NCBI RefSeq assembly: GCF_019710575.1
Contig: NZ_JAHWFK010000004.1
Location: forward strand, 186,001 to 250,000
DNA length: 64,000 nt
From: Paractinoplanes polyasparticus
GTDB taxonomy: Bacteria; Actinomycetota; Actinomycetes; Mycobacteriales; Micromonosporaceae
Direction: 5' to 3'
The notes under the pieces were generated by a model. That model was not told the origin of the DNA, did not search any database, and saw only the letters and a list, made by a program, of their open reading frames with translations. Below are positions 43,705-52,050 of the stretch, piece after piece. How positions within the stretch are numbered: the first letter of the stretch is position 1; every line of letters starts with the position of its first letter. The translations under genes were made by a program, and so were the position numbers.

Positions 43705-43969
43705 TAGCAGCGCTCACAACTGCCCCGGCCTCATCTCCGAGCCCGCTGGAGACACTGTTCCTGGTGATCGCCGTTCCGATGGGGTGGTGGGCTCGGCGCG
43801 CATGGTCTATCGGATGGACCTCACCGGCGGCGAGCTGCGCCCGAGGTACGCGTCAACGACATGCCACGCCGCCTGACCGACTGGCTGTGGTGACCTTGCG
43901 CCCCACTGCCGCGTTGCTGTTTTCGGCGGTCCGTCCGGGCCGCCGTTCGCTTCCTCGAAGGAGCAGACA

Positions 43970-44410
43970 GTGCGGTCTCTCGTTCTACGCACAATCGGCG
44001 CCCTGGTCGCCGCCGGCATCGGGCTGGGCGTCGCTGCGGCGCCCGCCTCGGCCGCCGGCGACAACACCTTTCGGCTGACCACCGGCGGGGTCGTCGGTTC
44101 GGGCACATATGACCACATGATGAGCATCCCGGAACAGCCGGTTCCGCCGATCCGGATCACCGGCACGCTGACCGGTCGCAGCTATTTCCGGTGCGCCGTC
44201 ATCCAGGTCGGCCGCAGCGGTCCCGCGGACGGCCTCGAGTGGCACACCTTCGGCCGCCACTGCGGACCGGGCCGGACCAAGTTCCGCGTCCAGGCGAACT
44301 ACATGTTCCGGGGCGTCCAGCCGCCGGTGCGGCTCTGCAGTGGTTGGTCGCCGCGGCAGGCCGAGCGCGGCCGCCAGTGCGACCTCTACCGGCCGCCGTC
44401 GGACCGCTGA
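43970..44410 (+). CDS. Small secreted protein, unknown function
   Basis: 146 residues from GTG 43970 with AAGGAG 5 nt upstream. A signal peptide ends at ASAA (about residue 29). The mature part has four Cys (RCAVIQ, GRHCGPGRTKF, LCSGWSPRQAERGRQCDL), suggesting two disulfides, and a beta-rich core (TFRLTTGGVVGSGTYDHMM; IRITGTLTGRSYFR). No family recognised. It is encoded opposite the extended 3' end of a membrane protein gene, and its good signal peptide and ribosome site favour it as the real gene in this overlap. Confidence 0.7.
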   Translation: MRSLVLRTIGALVAAGIGLGVAAAPASAAGDNTFRLTTGGVVGSGTYDHMMSIPEQPVPPIRITGTLTGRSYFRCAVIQVGRSGPADGLEWHTFGRHCGPGRTKFRVQANYMFRGVQPPVRLCSGWSPRQAERGRQCDLYRPPSDR

Positions 44411-45442
44411 CCACCCGCCCTCTCGTCGCTCCGGCCGGCGCCGGGCCCGCCGTTTTGCGCCCGGCCCAGCGCCGGGCGGCCGTTCCGGCATCGGAACGGC
44501 CGTCCGGGCCGGATTCCCTGACCCGCGAGACTGCGCCCTCCTGGTCGACTGGCTCCGCTGAACCGACGCGTTATCGGGGGGGGCCGCAGGTCGGAGGATC
44601 GCCCACAGGAACAGCGCGGGTGCGGCCAGGACGAGCGCGGTGAGCACGGCGGGGCCGATGAGCTCGCCGAACGGCACCGGAGGGGCCTCGGCCACCGCGA
44701 GGGAGCAGGCACGGTCGGTGGTGATGCGCTCATCGGTGAGCGCCGGGCGCGGGAGCTGCCAGTGCAGGTCGGCCAGCTCCTTGCTGGCGGCGGTCTCGCG
44801 ATAGAGCATCGGCAGCGTGCTGAGGGCCAGAATCCAGCTTGCCGTCCGGGTGCCGAGAGGCCGGCTCGCCGCCAGCGCGGTCAGCGTGATGGCCGCCAGC
44901 AACGCCAACGCACCGGGCACAGCGACCGCGACCCGGCCGGGTTCGTCGGCGGCAGCACTGATCGGGCGGAACGAGATCAGCGCCACCAGGCAGCAGGCCA
45001 GCGCCAGGGCCAGGGCCAGGGCCAGCGCAGCCGGTCTCTGCGGGTCGTTCCGTGCTGGGCGTACGGCCACGGCAGCCGCGGCGAGGGCGGCGCAGCGCAG
45101 AAGAGCCGCCAGCTGTTGAGCGCGCAGTTGACCGCGCCAGAAGTCGTAGTGAGCGGTGGACAAGCATCCGTCCTCGGCGAGCCAGCCGTCGGCGGGATAG
45201 GGCGTGAGGCGGCCGGCCAGGTCGACCACGGCTCCGGCCGTCAGGAGCAGGCAGAAGGCGATCAACAGCCGGCGTACGGCGGGTGGTGTTTCCCGGCCGC
45301 CCCACGCGGCCCACCCGACCAATGCTGCCGTGGCTGCCGTTCCGGCGGCATAGCGCACCTCGGGCTCGTCGAGAAGGACCGCCACGAACGCGACACCGAC
45401 GGCACCGCCGAAGGCGGCGACGACCACCGGCAACGGACGCAC
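43985..45442 (-). CDS. Polytopic membrane protein with probable frameshifted tail
   Basis: GTG 45442 opens a 485-codon frame. The first 290 or so residues form a membrane protein of about eight helices (VVVAAFGGAVGVAFVAVLLDE, LALALALALACCLVALISF, AVLTALVLAAPALFLWAILRP). The remaining 170 residues are Arg/Pro-rich, non-membrane, and lie entirely antisense to a good secreted-protein gene. At an 8-G run (44576-44583) a change of one base would place TAA (44573-44571) in frame right after the last helix. The natural protein therefore probably ends there; family unknown. Confidence 0.6.
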   Translation of the reverse strand: MRPLPVVVAAFGGAVGVAFVAVLLDEPEVRYAAGTAATAALVGWAAWGGRETPPAVRRLLIAFCLLLTAGAVVDLAGRLTPYPADGWLAEDGCLSTAHYDFWRGQLRAQQLAALLRCAALAAAAVAVRPARNDPQRPAALALALALALACCLVALISFRPISAAADEPGRVAVAVPGALALLAAITLTALAASRPLGTRTASWILALSTLPMLYRETAASKELADLHWQLPRPALTDERITTDRACSLAVAEAPPVPFGELIGPAVLTALVLAAPALFLWAILRPAAPPDNASVQRSQSTRRAQSRGSGNPARTAVPMPERPPGAGPGAKRRARRRPERREGGWSAVRRRPVEVALAAALGLPRRPTTAEPHRRLDAPEHVVRLDAELGPARSAVAAEGVPLEAVRGTAAADLDDGAPEIAATGQRAGDPDRRNRLFRDAHHVVICARTDDPAGGQPKGVVAGGRGGRRSDAQPDAGGDQGADCA

Positions 45443-45523
45443 ACCAGCATTTTGCGCGACCGCGATCTCCGGCGTCGGCGAATGCCGGTGCCGGGTGCGC
45501 GGGCACGGCTGGGACCGGGTGAG

Positions 45524-46471
45524 TCAGTTGCCGGTCAGGCGGATGACCTCGACGGCGCCGGTCAGGCGGAGAGGGCCGGAGGCGTGCGGGACCAGCAGGG
45601 TGTCGCCGCGACGGACCGGGTGGTTGTCGTGGTCGCCGTTCAGCGTGCCGTGTCCCGCTACCACGACCACGACGCTGAAGCCCCGGGCCAGCAGGTCACC
45701 GCCGTACAGGCGCTCGGCCCGGAAGAACTCGTCGGCCGAGGGCGGCAGCAGGCGGTCGGGGGTGCCACGCAGGGTTTCCAGGCGGGCCGGGCTCCAGGCG
45801 CTGCGGTCCACGCACTGCAGAGCCTGGTCGTAACCCAGGCCCAGGTGACCGTCGGACAGGCCGAAGCCCTCGTATTCGAGCAGCACCGAGAAGTCGGTCG
45901 GCTCCTGGATCTCGACCAGCAGGACGCCGTCGCCGATGGCGTGCGGGACGCCGGCGGGGCACAGGATCGCGTCGCCGGCCGCGATCGGGATGCGGTTCGT
46001 CGCCGCCAGCATCTCGTCGGTCTTCTGCGCGGCTACCCAGCCGGCCAGCTCCTGCGGCTCCACGTCACGGTTGAAACCCAGGTGCACGTACGCACCGGGG
46101 CGGGCCGACACGATGACCCAGGCTTCCGTCTTGCCGTACGGGGACGCCAGATGCGCGTTCGCGAAGGTGCGGTCCGGGTGGACGTGGAGGGGCAGCCGCT
46201 GGCCGGCGTCGAGCAGCTTCACCAGCACGCCTGTGTCGGCGCGGTCGGGGCCCAGCCAGTAGTGCGGGTCGGCGGTGATCGCGTCGATCAGCAGGCGGCC
46301 GTCGGGCAGGCTGGACAGCCCGGACGGGGCCAGACCGAATCGGGTCGAGACCGAGCCCACCCAGTCCTCGGGGTAGTCGTGCCGCGCCGGCACGGTGCGG
46401 AAGTCGGCGATCCGGCCGTCGCCGCGGTAGAACGTCTCGGGCTGGTTGGCGGGCAGTGGTACGACGGTCAT
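45524..46471 (-). CDS. manA: Mannose-6-phosphate isomerase, class I family
   Basis: 315 residues; ATG 46471 overlaps the kinase stop codon. The cupin-type metal centre is visible: a QRLPLHVHPDRTFA strand with two His, YGKTEAWVIV with Glu, and CPAGVPHAIGDGVLLVEIQEPTDF with a later His. The reaction interconverts mannose-6-P and fructose-6-P (or a related aldose/ketose phosphate) using Zn2+. It is the last gene of the sugar operon, after the ADP-dependent kinase and class II aldolase, forming a route from an imported hexose to triose phosphates. The specific sugar is not certain. Confidence 0.85.
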   Translation of the reverse strand: MTVVPLPANQPETFYRGDGRIADFRTVPARHDYPEDWVGSVSTRFGLAPSGLSSLPDGRLLIDAITADPHYWLGPDRADTGVLVKLLDAGQRLPLHVHPDRTFANAHLASPYGKTEAWVIVSARPGAYVHLGFNRDVEPQELAGWVAAQKTDEMLAATNRIPIAAGDAILCPAGVPHAIGDGVLLVEIQEPTDFSVLLEYEGFGLSDGHLGLGYDQALQCVDRSAWSPARLETLRGTPDRLLPPSADEFFRAERLYGGDLLARGFSVVVVVAGHGTLNGDHDNHPVRRGDTLLVPHASGPLRLTGAVEVIRLTGN

Positions 46472-47670
46472 CAGCAAACCTTAGGAGCGAGCGCGGAGAG
46501 AAAGCCACCGACGAAAGTGTCGCCCAGGCCGACCGTCGTGGGGCAGGCGACGTCGAGCTCGAAGCCGGGCACGCAGCGGACCCCGTCGCCGAGACGGTCC
46601 TCGAGCGCGGCCGCGAAGCCCACCGACTCCAGCCGGCGGGGGCGGGCGCGCAGGGCGGCCACGTCCTCGTCGGTGAAGTCGTCGCCGTGCACGTAACGGG
46701 TGGCGGCCATGACCGTGCCGGTGTCGAGCGCCTCCGCGTACGAGGGCGCGCGGTCACCGACGGCCAGGGCCCAGTACTTGGTGTGCAGCACCAGGGTCGG
46801 CGCCGCGATGAGCACCCGGATGTCGGCCAGGGCGGCCGCGATCTCGCGTACGGAAAGGAGGTCGACCGACCGCCCCAGATAGGCCTGCAGCTCGTCCTCG
46901 TTGAGCCCGTAGATGTCGATGCGGTCGATCAGCGCCTCGCGAACGGTCCGGCTGAAGGCCGGCTCGTGATAGGCGGCGTCCTCGAAGTACGTCACCGCCT
47001 CGGGCGGCAACTGCCGCATGTGCTCCCGCAGCGCCTTCATGCGCTCGCCGAGCAAACCCTTGTCGCGCATGGCGTTGAAGCCCGAGATGAGGAAGACCGA
47101 GGCCTGGCTGAGCCGCTCCCCGAGGTCGCCGGTGAGCGCCATGGTGTCGTTGGCCGGGTCGTTGACGTAGATCAGTCGGTTCGGGAACGGCGCCTCCAGC
47201 ACCACATCGCCCACCGATACACGCAGACCCTTGTCGTACTGCACGATCAGGTGCGGGTAGAGCGTGTCCTCGGCGCCGGACGAGAAGTACTCGGCCGAGG
47301 CGGGCACCAGCCGCCGTACGGTGTCGTTGACGCTGACCAGGTGCAGCGTCGACGGGATGCCGAGCCGGTCCAGGAGGATCCCGGCCCGCACCGAGGTGCC
47401 GCCCAGGGTCTGACGGTGCGGGAACCGGCCGGCGAAGGTCTCGAGCGCCGGGGCGGAGGCGACGAAGTGCTCGCCGCCTCCGCCCCGGGCCACGTATCCG
47501 AGGATCGACACGACCAGGTCCCGTTCGTTGGCCACCGGTCCCGGCGAATCAAGCTCCGGCAAACGGATGCCGTACTCGGCCACAAGCTGTTCCAGGACGC
47601 CGGCGGTCAGCTTCACCTCGAAGTCGACGCAGCCGCCGAGGCCCAGGAGTACACGGGACGCGTCGGCCAT
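46471..47670 (-). CDS. ADP-dependent phosphofructokinase/glucokinase family kinase
   Basis: 399 residues from ATG 47670. It belongs to the ADP_PFK_GK (PF04587) ribokinase-like family, recognised by the GFNAMRDKGLL segment, YGLNEDELQAYLG (NED/E metal site) and the C-terminal GLGDTFVGGFLSAL loop, where D384 is the catalytic base. Archaeal members use ADP to phosphorylate glucose or fructose-6-P. In this operon it sits between a class II aldolase and a mannose-6-P isomerase homologue, so fructose-6-P to fructose-1,6-bisphosphate is the natural fit. Such a kinase in an actinomycete sugar operon is uncommon. Confidence 0.85.
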   Translation of the reverse strand: MADASRVLLGLGGCVDFEVKLTAGVLEQLVAEYGIRLPELDSPGPVANERDLVVSILGYVARGGGGEHFVASAPALETFAGRFPHRQTLGGTSVRAGILLDRLGIPSTLHLVSVNDTVRRLVPASAEYFSSGAEDTLYPHLIVQYDKGLRVSVGDVVLEAPFPNRLIYVNDPANDTMALTGDLGERLSQASVFLISGFNAMRDKGLLGERMKALREHMRQLPPEAVTYFEDAAYHEPAFSRTVREALIDRIDIYGLNEDELQAYLGRSVDLLSVREIAAALADIRVLIAAPTLVLHTKYWALAVGDRAPSYAEALDTGTVMAATRYVHGDDFTDEDVAALRARPRRLESVGFAAALEDRLGDGVRCVPGFELDVACPTTVGLGDTFVGGFLSALAPKVC

Positions 47671-47671
47671 G

Positions 47672-48535
47672 TCAGTAGAGCGAGGCCTTGCCGGCGGCGC
47701 CGAACAGCTCGATCTTCTGGGCGGCGACCTCGTTCATGGCTGCGACGCAGGCGGGCTGGATCGCGTTGGGCTCGCGGGTCTTGGGGTCGTTGCCCAGGAC
47801 CTCGCGCATCTTGTTGTGGTACGCGACCTTGATGTCGGTCGAGATGTTGATCTTGTTGATGCCGATCCGCGCGGCTTCGCGGATCTCGTCGTCCGGGTTG
47901 CCGGAGCCGCCGTGCAGCACCAGCGGGATGCCGACCCGGCTCTTGATCTCCTTGAGCAGGCCCAGCTTCAGCTCCGGCTTGAGGTGCGCGGGGTAGAAGC
48001 CGTGGAACGTGCCGATCGCGATGGCCAGGCTGTCCACGCCGGTCTGCTCGACGTAGGTGACGGCGTCGTCCGGGTCGGTGTAGATGATGGTGTCCGAGCC
48101 GCCCTCGGCGTACGTGTCGTTGCCGCCGATGGTGCCCAGCTCGCCCTCGACCGAGACGCCGAGCACGTGTGCGGAGTCGACGACCTTCCGGGTGATCGCC
48201 AGGTTCTCGTCGAACGGCTTCATCGAGGCGTCGATCATCACGGACGTGAAGCCGTACTGCACCGCCTGGAGCGCCTGCTCGTAGGTGGCGCCGTGATCCC
48301 AGTGGATCGCGATCGGGACGGTCGAGGTGTGCGCGCGGGCGATGATGCCCGGGAGTATCTCGCGGCCGATGTGGGCCACCTCGTCGGGGTGGATCGCCAC
48401 GATGAGGGGGGCGTTGGTCTGCTCACTGATCTCCACGATGCCCTTGAACATCGCCCAGTCACTGATGTTGAAGGCGGGCACGGCGAAGCTGTGCTGGTTC
48501 GCGACGTCGAGGATCGCCTTGCCGGTCGTCAGCAT
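47672..48535 (-). CDS. Class II ketose-bisphosphate aldolase
   Basis: 287 residues from ATG 48535, preceded by AAGGAG. The zinc ligands and active-site motifs of class II aldolases are present: IHWDHGATYEQAL with the His pair, SVEGELGTIGG, LAIAIGTFHGFY, VLHGGSGNPDDEI and INKINISTDIK. It cleaves a ketose-1,6-bisphosphate (fructose or tagatose type) into dihydroxyacetone phosphate and glyceraldehyde-3-phosphate. The gene follows the sugar permeases by 53 nt and precedes the ADP-dependent kinase, which could supply its substrate. Confidence 0.93.
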   Translation of the reverse strand: MLTTGKAILDVANQHSFAVPAFNISDWAMFKGIVEISEQTNAPLIVAIHPDEVAHIGREILPGIIARAHTSTVPIAIHWDHGATYEQALQAVQYGFTSVMIDASMKPFDENLAITRKVVDSAHVLGVSVEGELGTIGGNDTYAEGGSDTIIYTDPDDAVTYVEQTGVDSLAIAIGTFHGFYPAHLKPELKLGLLKEIKSRVGIPLVLHGGSGNPDDEIREAARIGINKINISTDIKVAYHNKMREVLGNDPKTREPNAIQPACVAAMNEVAAQKIELFGAAGKASLY

Positions 48536-48588
48536 TACGAGTTTCTCCTTCTTGCTGCGGGGTCTCCGCGTAACAGGGGTGTAAGAGG

Positions 48589-49464
48589 TCAGGCTTTGAC
48601 GGCGCCGGAGGTGAGGCCTCCGATGAAGCGCCGCTGGAAGACGAGGAAGAGGATGAGGACCGGGATGGACCCGAGGATGCTCATCGCCATCATCTGGTTC
48701 CACTCGTACGAGTGCTGGCCCATGAGCAGCTGGATGCCGATCGGGACCGTGCGCATGTCGTCGGTGCGCGTCAGCGAGAGCGCGAACAGGTACTCGTTCC
48801 ACGAGATCATGAACGTGTAGACCCCGACCGCGATCATGCCGGGCACCGAGATGGGGACGAGGATGCGCCACAGCGCGGTCCAACTGCTGCCGCCGTCGAC
48901 CTTGACGGACTCGTCCAGCTCTTTGGGCAGGGTGTTGAAGTACGCGGTCAGCATGATGATCGCGTACGGCAGGGTGAACACCATGTGGGTCAGGATCAGA
49001 CCGGGGTACGTGTTGTAGAGCCCGAGCCCGACGACGAGCCCGAAGTAGGGAATGACGAGCGTGATCGGCGGCACCGCCTGCACGCTGACGATGACCGCGT
49101 TGATGGTCTTCGACATCGGGAAGGTGAAGCGGCTGAACGCGTACGCGGCCAGGATCGCCACGAACAGCGTCAGCGCCGTCACCGCGATGGCCACGATGTA
49201 GCTGTTGAGGAAGAACCGCAGCTGAGCGCCGTTGGTCAGGATCTCGGTGTACGCGTCGAGCGAGAAGTTCTCGGTGATCAGCCTGGGCGGGTTCTGGAAC
49301 ACCTCGCCGTTGCTCTTGAACGAGGTCGAGAGCATCCACAGCACCGGCGCGCCGGCGAACACCGCGCCGAGGGCCAGTCCCAGGAAGAGCAGGGTCTTCA
49401 TGAGCCTGCGTCGCGTCTTCGGGGTCATCCCGGGCGCGGTCCTGCTGGGCAGCACAGTCGCCAT
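48589..49464 (-). CDS. Sugar ABC transporter permease, MalG-like
   Basis: 291 residues. Six predicted helices; the EAA loop reads DESVKVDGGSSWTALWRILVPISVPG, typical of the CUT1 family membrane subunit that transports oligosaccharides or glycerol derivatives. It ends just before the aldolase gene and starts 1 nt from the partner permease stop, so the three are co-transcribed. No dedicated ATPase is encoded here; CUT1 importers often share a general ATPase (MsiK-type) elsewhere in the genome. Confidence 0.94.
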   Translation of the reverse strand: MATVLPSRTAPGMTPKTRRRLMKTLLFLGLALGAVFAGAPVLWMLSTSFKSNGEVFQNPPRLITENFSLDAYTEILTNGAQLRFFLNSYIVAIAVTALTLFVAILAAYAFSRFTFPMSKTINAVIVSVQAVPPITLVIPYFGLVVGLGLYNTYPGLILTHMVFTLPYAIIMLTAYFNTLPKELDESVKVDGGSSWTALWRILVPISVPGMIAVGVYTFMISWNEYLFALSLTRTDDMRTVPIGIQLLMGQHSYEWNQMMAMSILGSIPVLILFLVFQRRFIGGLTSGAVKA

Positions 49465-49465
49465 C

Positions 49466-50419
49466 TCACCGCTCCCTTTGCTGACGGACGTAGAAGAAGG
49501 CCAGGATCATCGTCAGCAGCAGGACGACCACGGCGCTGGCGGAGGCGGTCGCGAACTCGTACTCGCTGAAGGCCAGCTTGTAGGTGAAGGTGCTGAGCAT
49601 CTCGGTCGAGTTCAGCGGCCCGCCGCCGGTCATCATCCAGATGAGGGCGAACTGCTGGGACGTCCAGATCAGATCGAGCACGGCCATGCTGATGATCACG
49701 GGTCGCAGCTGCGGGAGCGTCACGTGCAGGAACTTTCGCCACGGGCTGGCGCCGTCCACGGACGCCGCCTCGTACAGCTCCCCGGGGATGCCCTGGAGGC
49801 CGGCCAGCAAGCTGATCATGAAGAACGGATAGCCGGACCAGATGTTGGCGAACGTGACGACCCAGAGCGCCGTGCTCGGGCTGCCGAGCCAGTCCACCCC
49901 CTGGTCGATCAGTCCCAGGGCGTTCAGCACGTAGTTGACCACGCCGGACGGGTCGAGCAGCAGGCGCCAGATGACCGCGATCACCGCGATGGTGAACAGC
50001 CACGGCAGCACGTAGACGACCCGGAACAGGGACTTGGCGACGCCGCCGAGCAGCGGGCTGTTCAGCATCATGGCGAAGCCCAGCCCGAGGAGCAGGTGGG
50101 CCACCATGCTGACCGTGATGAAGATGCCGGTGTTCTTGATCGCGGCCAGGAAGTCGGGGTCGGTCAACACGTCGGTGTAGTTGGCCAGCCCGGCGAAGAC
50201 CGAGTTCTCCTGGACGATCACGTTGTCCCGGAACGAGTAGCTGATCACCATGACGATCGGGACGATCATCAGGACCACGATCAGCACGATCGTCGGGGAC
50301 AGATAGCCGAACGGGAGCAGGCGCCGGGCCACGGACGAGCGCTTCGGTCCCGGCGCGGCCGGCTCGGCCGGCGGAGCGCTTTCCGGTTTGACGATGGGGT
50401 CGGCGGGCGCGGTTGTCAT
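49466..50419 (-). CDS. Sugar ABC transporter permease, MalF-like
   Basis: 317 residues from GTG/ATG at 50419 with a 30-residue charged Ala/Pro-rich start. Six or more helices follow. The EAA loop YEAASVDGASPWRKFLHVTLPQLRPV is clear, and the sequence GYPFFMISLLAGLQGIPGELYEAA is standard for CUT1 permeases. It pairs with the downstream MalG-like subunit. Confidence 0.94.
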   Translation of the reverse strand: MTTAPADPIVKPESAPPAEPAAPGPKRSSVARRLLPFGYLSPTIVLIVVLMIVPIVMVISYSFRDNVIVQENSVFAGLANYTDVLTDPDFLAAIKNTGIFITVSMVAHLLLGLGFAMMLNSPLLGGVAKSLFRVVYVLPWLFTIAVIAVIWRLLLDPSGVVNYVLNALGLIDQGVDWLGSPSTALWVVTFANIWSGYPFFMISLLAGLQGIPGELYEAASVDGASPWRKFLHVTLPQLRPVIISMAVLDLIWTSQQFALIWMMTGGGPLNSTEMLSTFTYKLAFSEYEFATASASAVVVLLLTMILAFFYVRQQRER

Positions 50420-50475
50420 TCGCTGTCTCCTTGGTCGGGCGCCACGCCGGCGGACCGGCGCGGCGCCCGGGCGGA

Positions 50476-51762
50476 CTATTCGATCACCGAGGACCAGTTC
50501 TCCTGGGACTTCGCGAGGGCGTCGTCGACCGAGCCCTTGCCGGTCAGCACCAGCTGGAGCTGCTCGTCGAAGCTGCGCATGAGGTCCTCGGACTTGGGCA
50601 GTCCGACGAACTCGTTGGCCGGTGTGCCCTCGGAGTAGATGTCGAAGGCCTGCTTGAACAGCGGGTCACTGTCGGTGAAGTCGGGCTTCGCGGTCTTGTT
50701 GCCGGGGAAGCCGTTGGCCAGCGTGGCCAGCTCGGCGTTGGCCTTGGCGTCCATCAGGTACTGCACCAGCTTGAAGGCCTCGGCCTTGTGCTCGGAGGAG
50801 TTCGCGACGCCGATGCCCCAGGAGGCGTACGGGATCCCGCGCTTGCCGGTGTAGCCGTCCTCGGCCGGGATGGGCGCGACCGTGAACTTGAGGTCCGGGT
50901 TGTTCTTCTTGACCAGGTTGATGTGGGCGAGCGAGTCGACCACCATGCCGACCTGGCCGGTGGTGAACTTCTCGACCTTGTCCTGTTCCTTCATGGTGAG
51001 CGAGCCGGGCGCGATGACACCGGCGTCGTTCAGGCTCTTCACGTACTCGACGACGCTCTTGACCTGCGGGGTCTGCAGAGCCGGCTTGCCGTCGGCCAGC
51101 ATGCTGCCGCCGGAGGCCCACAGCCAGGACATGACGTCGTTCTGGATGCCGTTGGGGACAGCGGTGTCGAGCGGGAGCGCCCAGCCCTTGACGTTGTCGC
51201 CGGTGGCGCTGATCTTCTTGGCCGCGTCGAGGAACTCCGTACGCGTGCTCGGCACCTTGTCGACGCCGGCCTTGGTCAGCAGGTCCTGGTTGACGAACAG
51301 CGGGTAGACGAAGTTGACGACCGGGACCATGTACGTCTTGCCGTCGACCTGCACCTGGCTCGCGAGCTGGGAGGCGTCGTAGCCGGCGTCGGTCATCAGC
51401 TTCGACATGTCGGCGATGGCGCCCTGCTTGGCGAAGTCGTTGACCCAGGCGCCGTCGAGGCCGACGACGTCGGGCAACGTCTTGGACGCGGCGCCGGTGA
51501 CCAGCTGCTGCTTGGTCGACGCGTAGGGCGCGCTCAGCAGCTTGACCTTGATGGTCGGGTTGGCCGTCTGGAACTCGTTGATGATCTTGTCGAACGACCC
51601 GTCCGGAAGCTCGGGAGCCCACCACTGGGCGAACTCCAGCGTCACCGTTCCGTCCGAGCTCGCATCGTCCGAGCCGCCCCCGCAGGCCCCCATGACCGCG
51701 GCCAGGCCGACCGCCGTCGCTATTGCTGTCCAACGCCTCAACCGGGTGGAACGTGCCGCCAT
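50476..51762 (-). CDS. Sugar-binding lipoprotein of the CUT1 importer
   Basis: 428 residues from ATG 51762 with AAGGAG. Signal peptide with lipobox VMGAC (Cys 27), then a family-1 extracellular solute-binding fold: VTLEFAQWWAPELPDGSFDKIINEFQTANPTIKVKLL, YASTKQQLVTGAASKTLPDVVGLDG, VPVVNFVYPLFVNQDLLTKAG. Aromatic residues lining the cleft are compatible with a small carbohydrate. It is the first gene of a six-gene minus-strand operon running to the manA homologue; the divergent DeoR gene probably regulates it. Confidence 0.94.
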   Translation of the reverse strand: MAARSTRLRRWTAIATAVGLAAVMGACGGGSDDASSDGTVTLEFAQWWAPELPDGSFDKIINEFQTANPTIKVKLLSAPYASTKQQLVTGAASKTLPDVVGLDGAWVNDFAKQGAIADMSKLMTDAGYDASQLASQVQVDGKTYMVPVVNFVYPLFVNQDLLTKAGVDKVPSTRTEFLDAAKKISATGDNVKGWALPLDTAVPNGIQNDVMSWLWASGGSMLADGKPALQTPQVKSVVEYVKSLNDAGVIAPGSLTMKEQDKVEKFTTGQVGMVVDSLAHINLVKKNNPDLKFTVAPIPAEDGYTGKRGIPYASWGIGVANSSEHKAEAFKLVQYLMDAKANAELATLANGFPGNKTAKPDFTDSDPLFKQAFDIYSEGTPANEFVGLPKSEDLMRSFDEQLQLVLTGKGSVDDALAKSQENWSSVIE

Positions 51763-51780
51763 CGCGGACTCCTTCTATAG

Positions 51781-51827
51781 AGAGGTTCCTCTGTTCTCTG
51801 CGAGATTGTCGTCACGTTAGCAACGTG
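51781..51827. promoter_or_regulatory. Candidate DeoR operator(s) for the sugar operon
   Basis: CACGTT-AGC-AACGTG (51813-51827) is a perfect 6-bp inverted repeat with 3-bp spacing, and AGAGGTTCCTCT (51781-51792) is a second palindrome just before the binding-protein ribosome site. Both lie in the 288-bp divergent region between the transporter operon and the DeoR-family gene, where that repressor is expected to bind. Confidence 0.5.
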
Positions 51828-52050
51828 TTACGGGAGTTAACAAGAGCAAGAACCGCAGAATCTTGCGAAGTTCGGCAAGAAGTTGCGGCATGGTGCACAC
51901 TTGCCGTCGGCACGATTGGTCGTCCACCTTGGAGAACTGCTGCTCAAGGCCGTCCGATCGGGCAGTTGCCCAACTATGCGGCTCTTCGCCACTCTAAGCA
52001 AGGTGCTGCACAGGTGTGGCATACTGCCGCACACAATGAGGGGGGACGCA

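Noticed and set aside
44762..46696. 644-codon plus-strand frame
   Set aside because: Shadow of the membrane protein and manA genes, Gln/Arg/Gly-rich without motifs.
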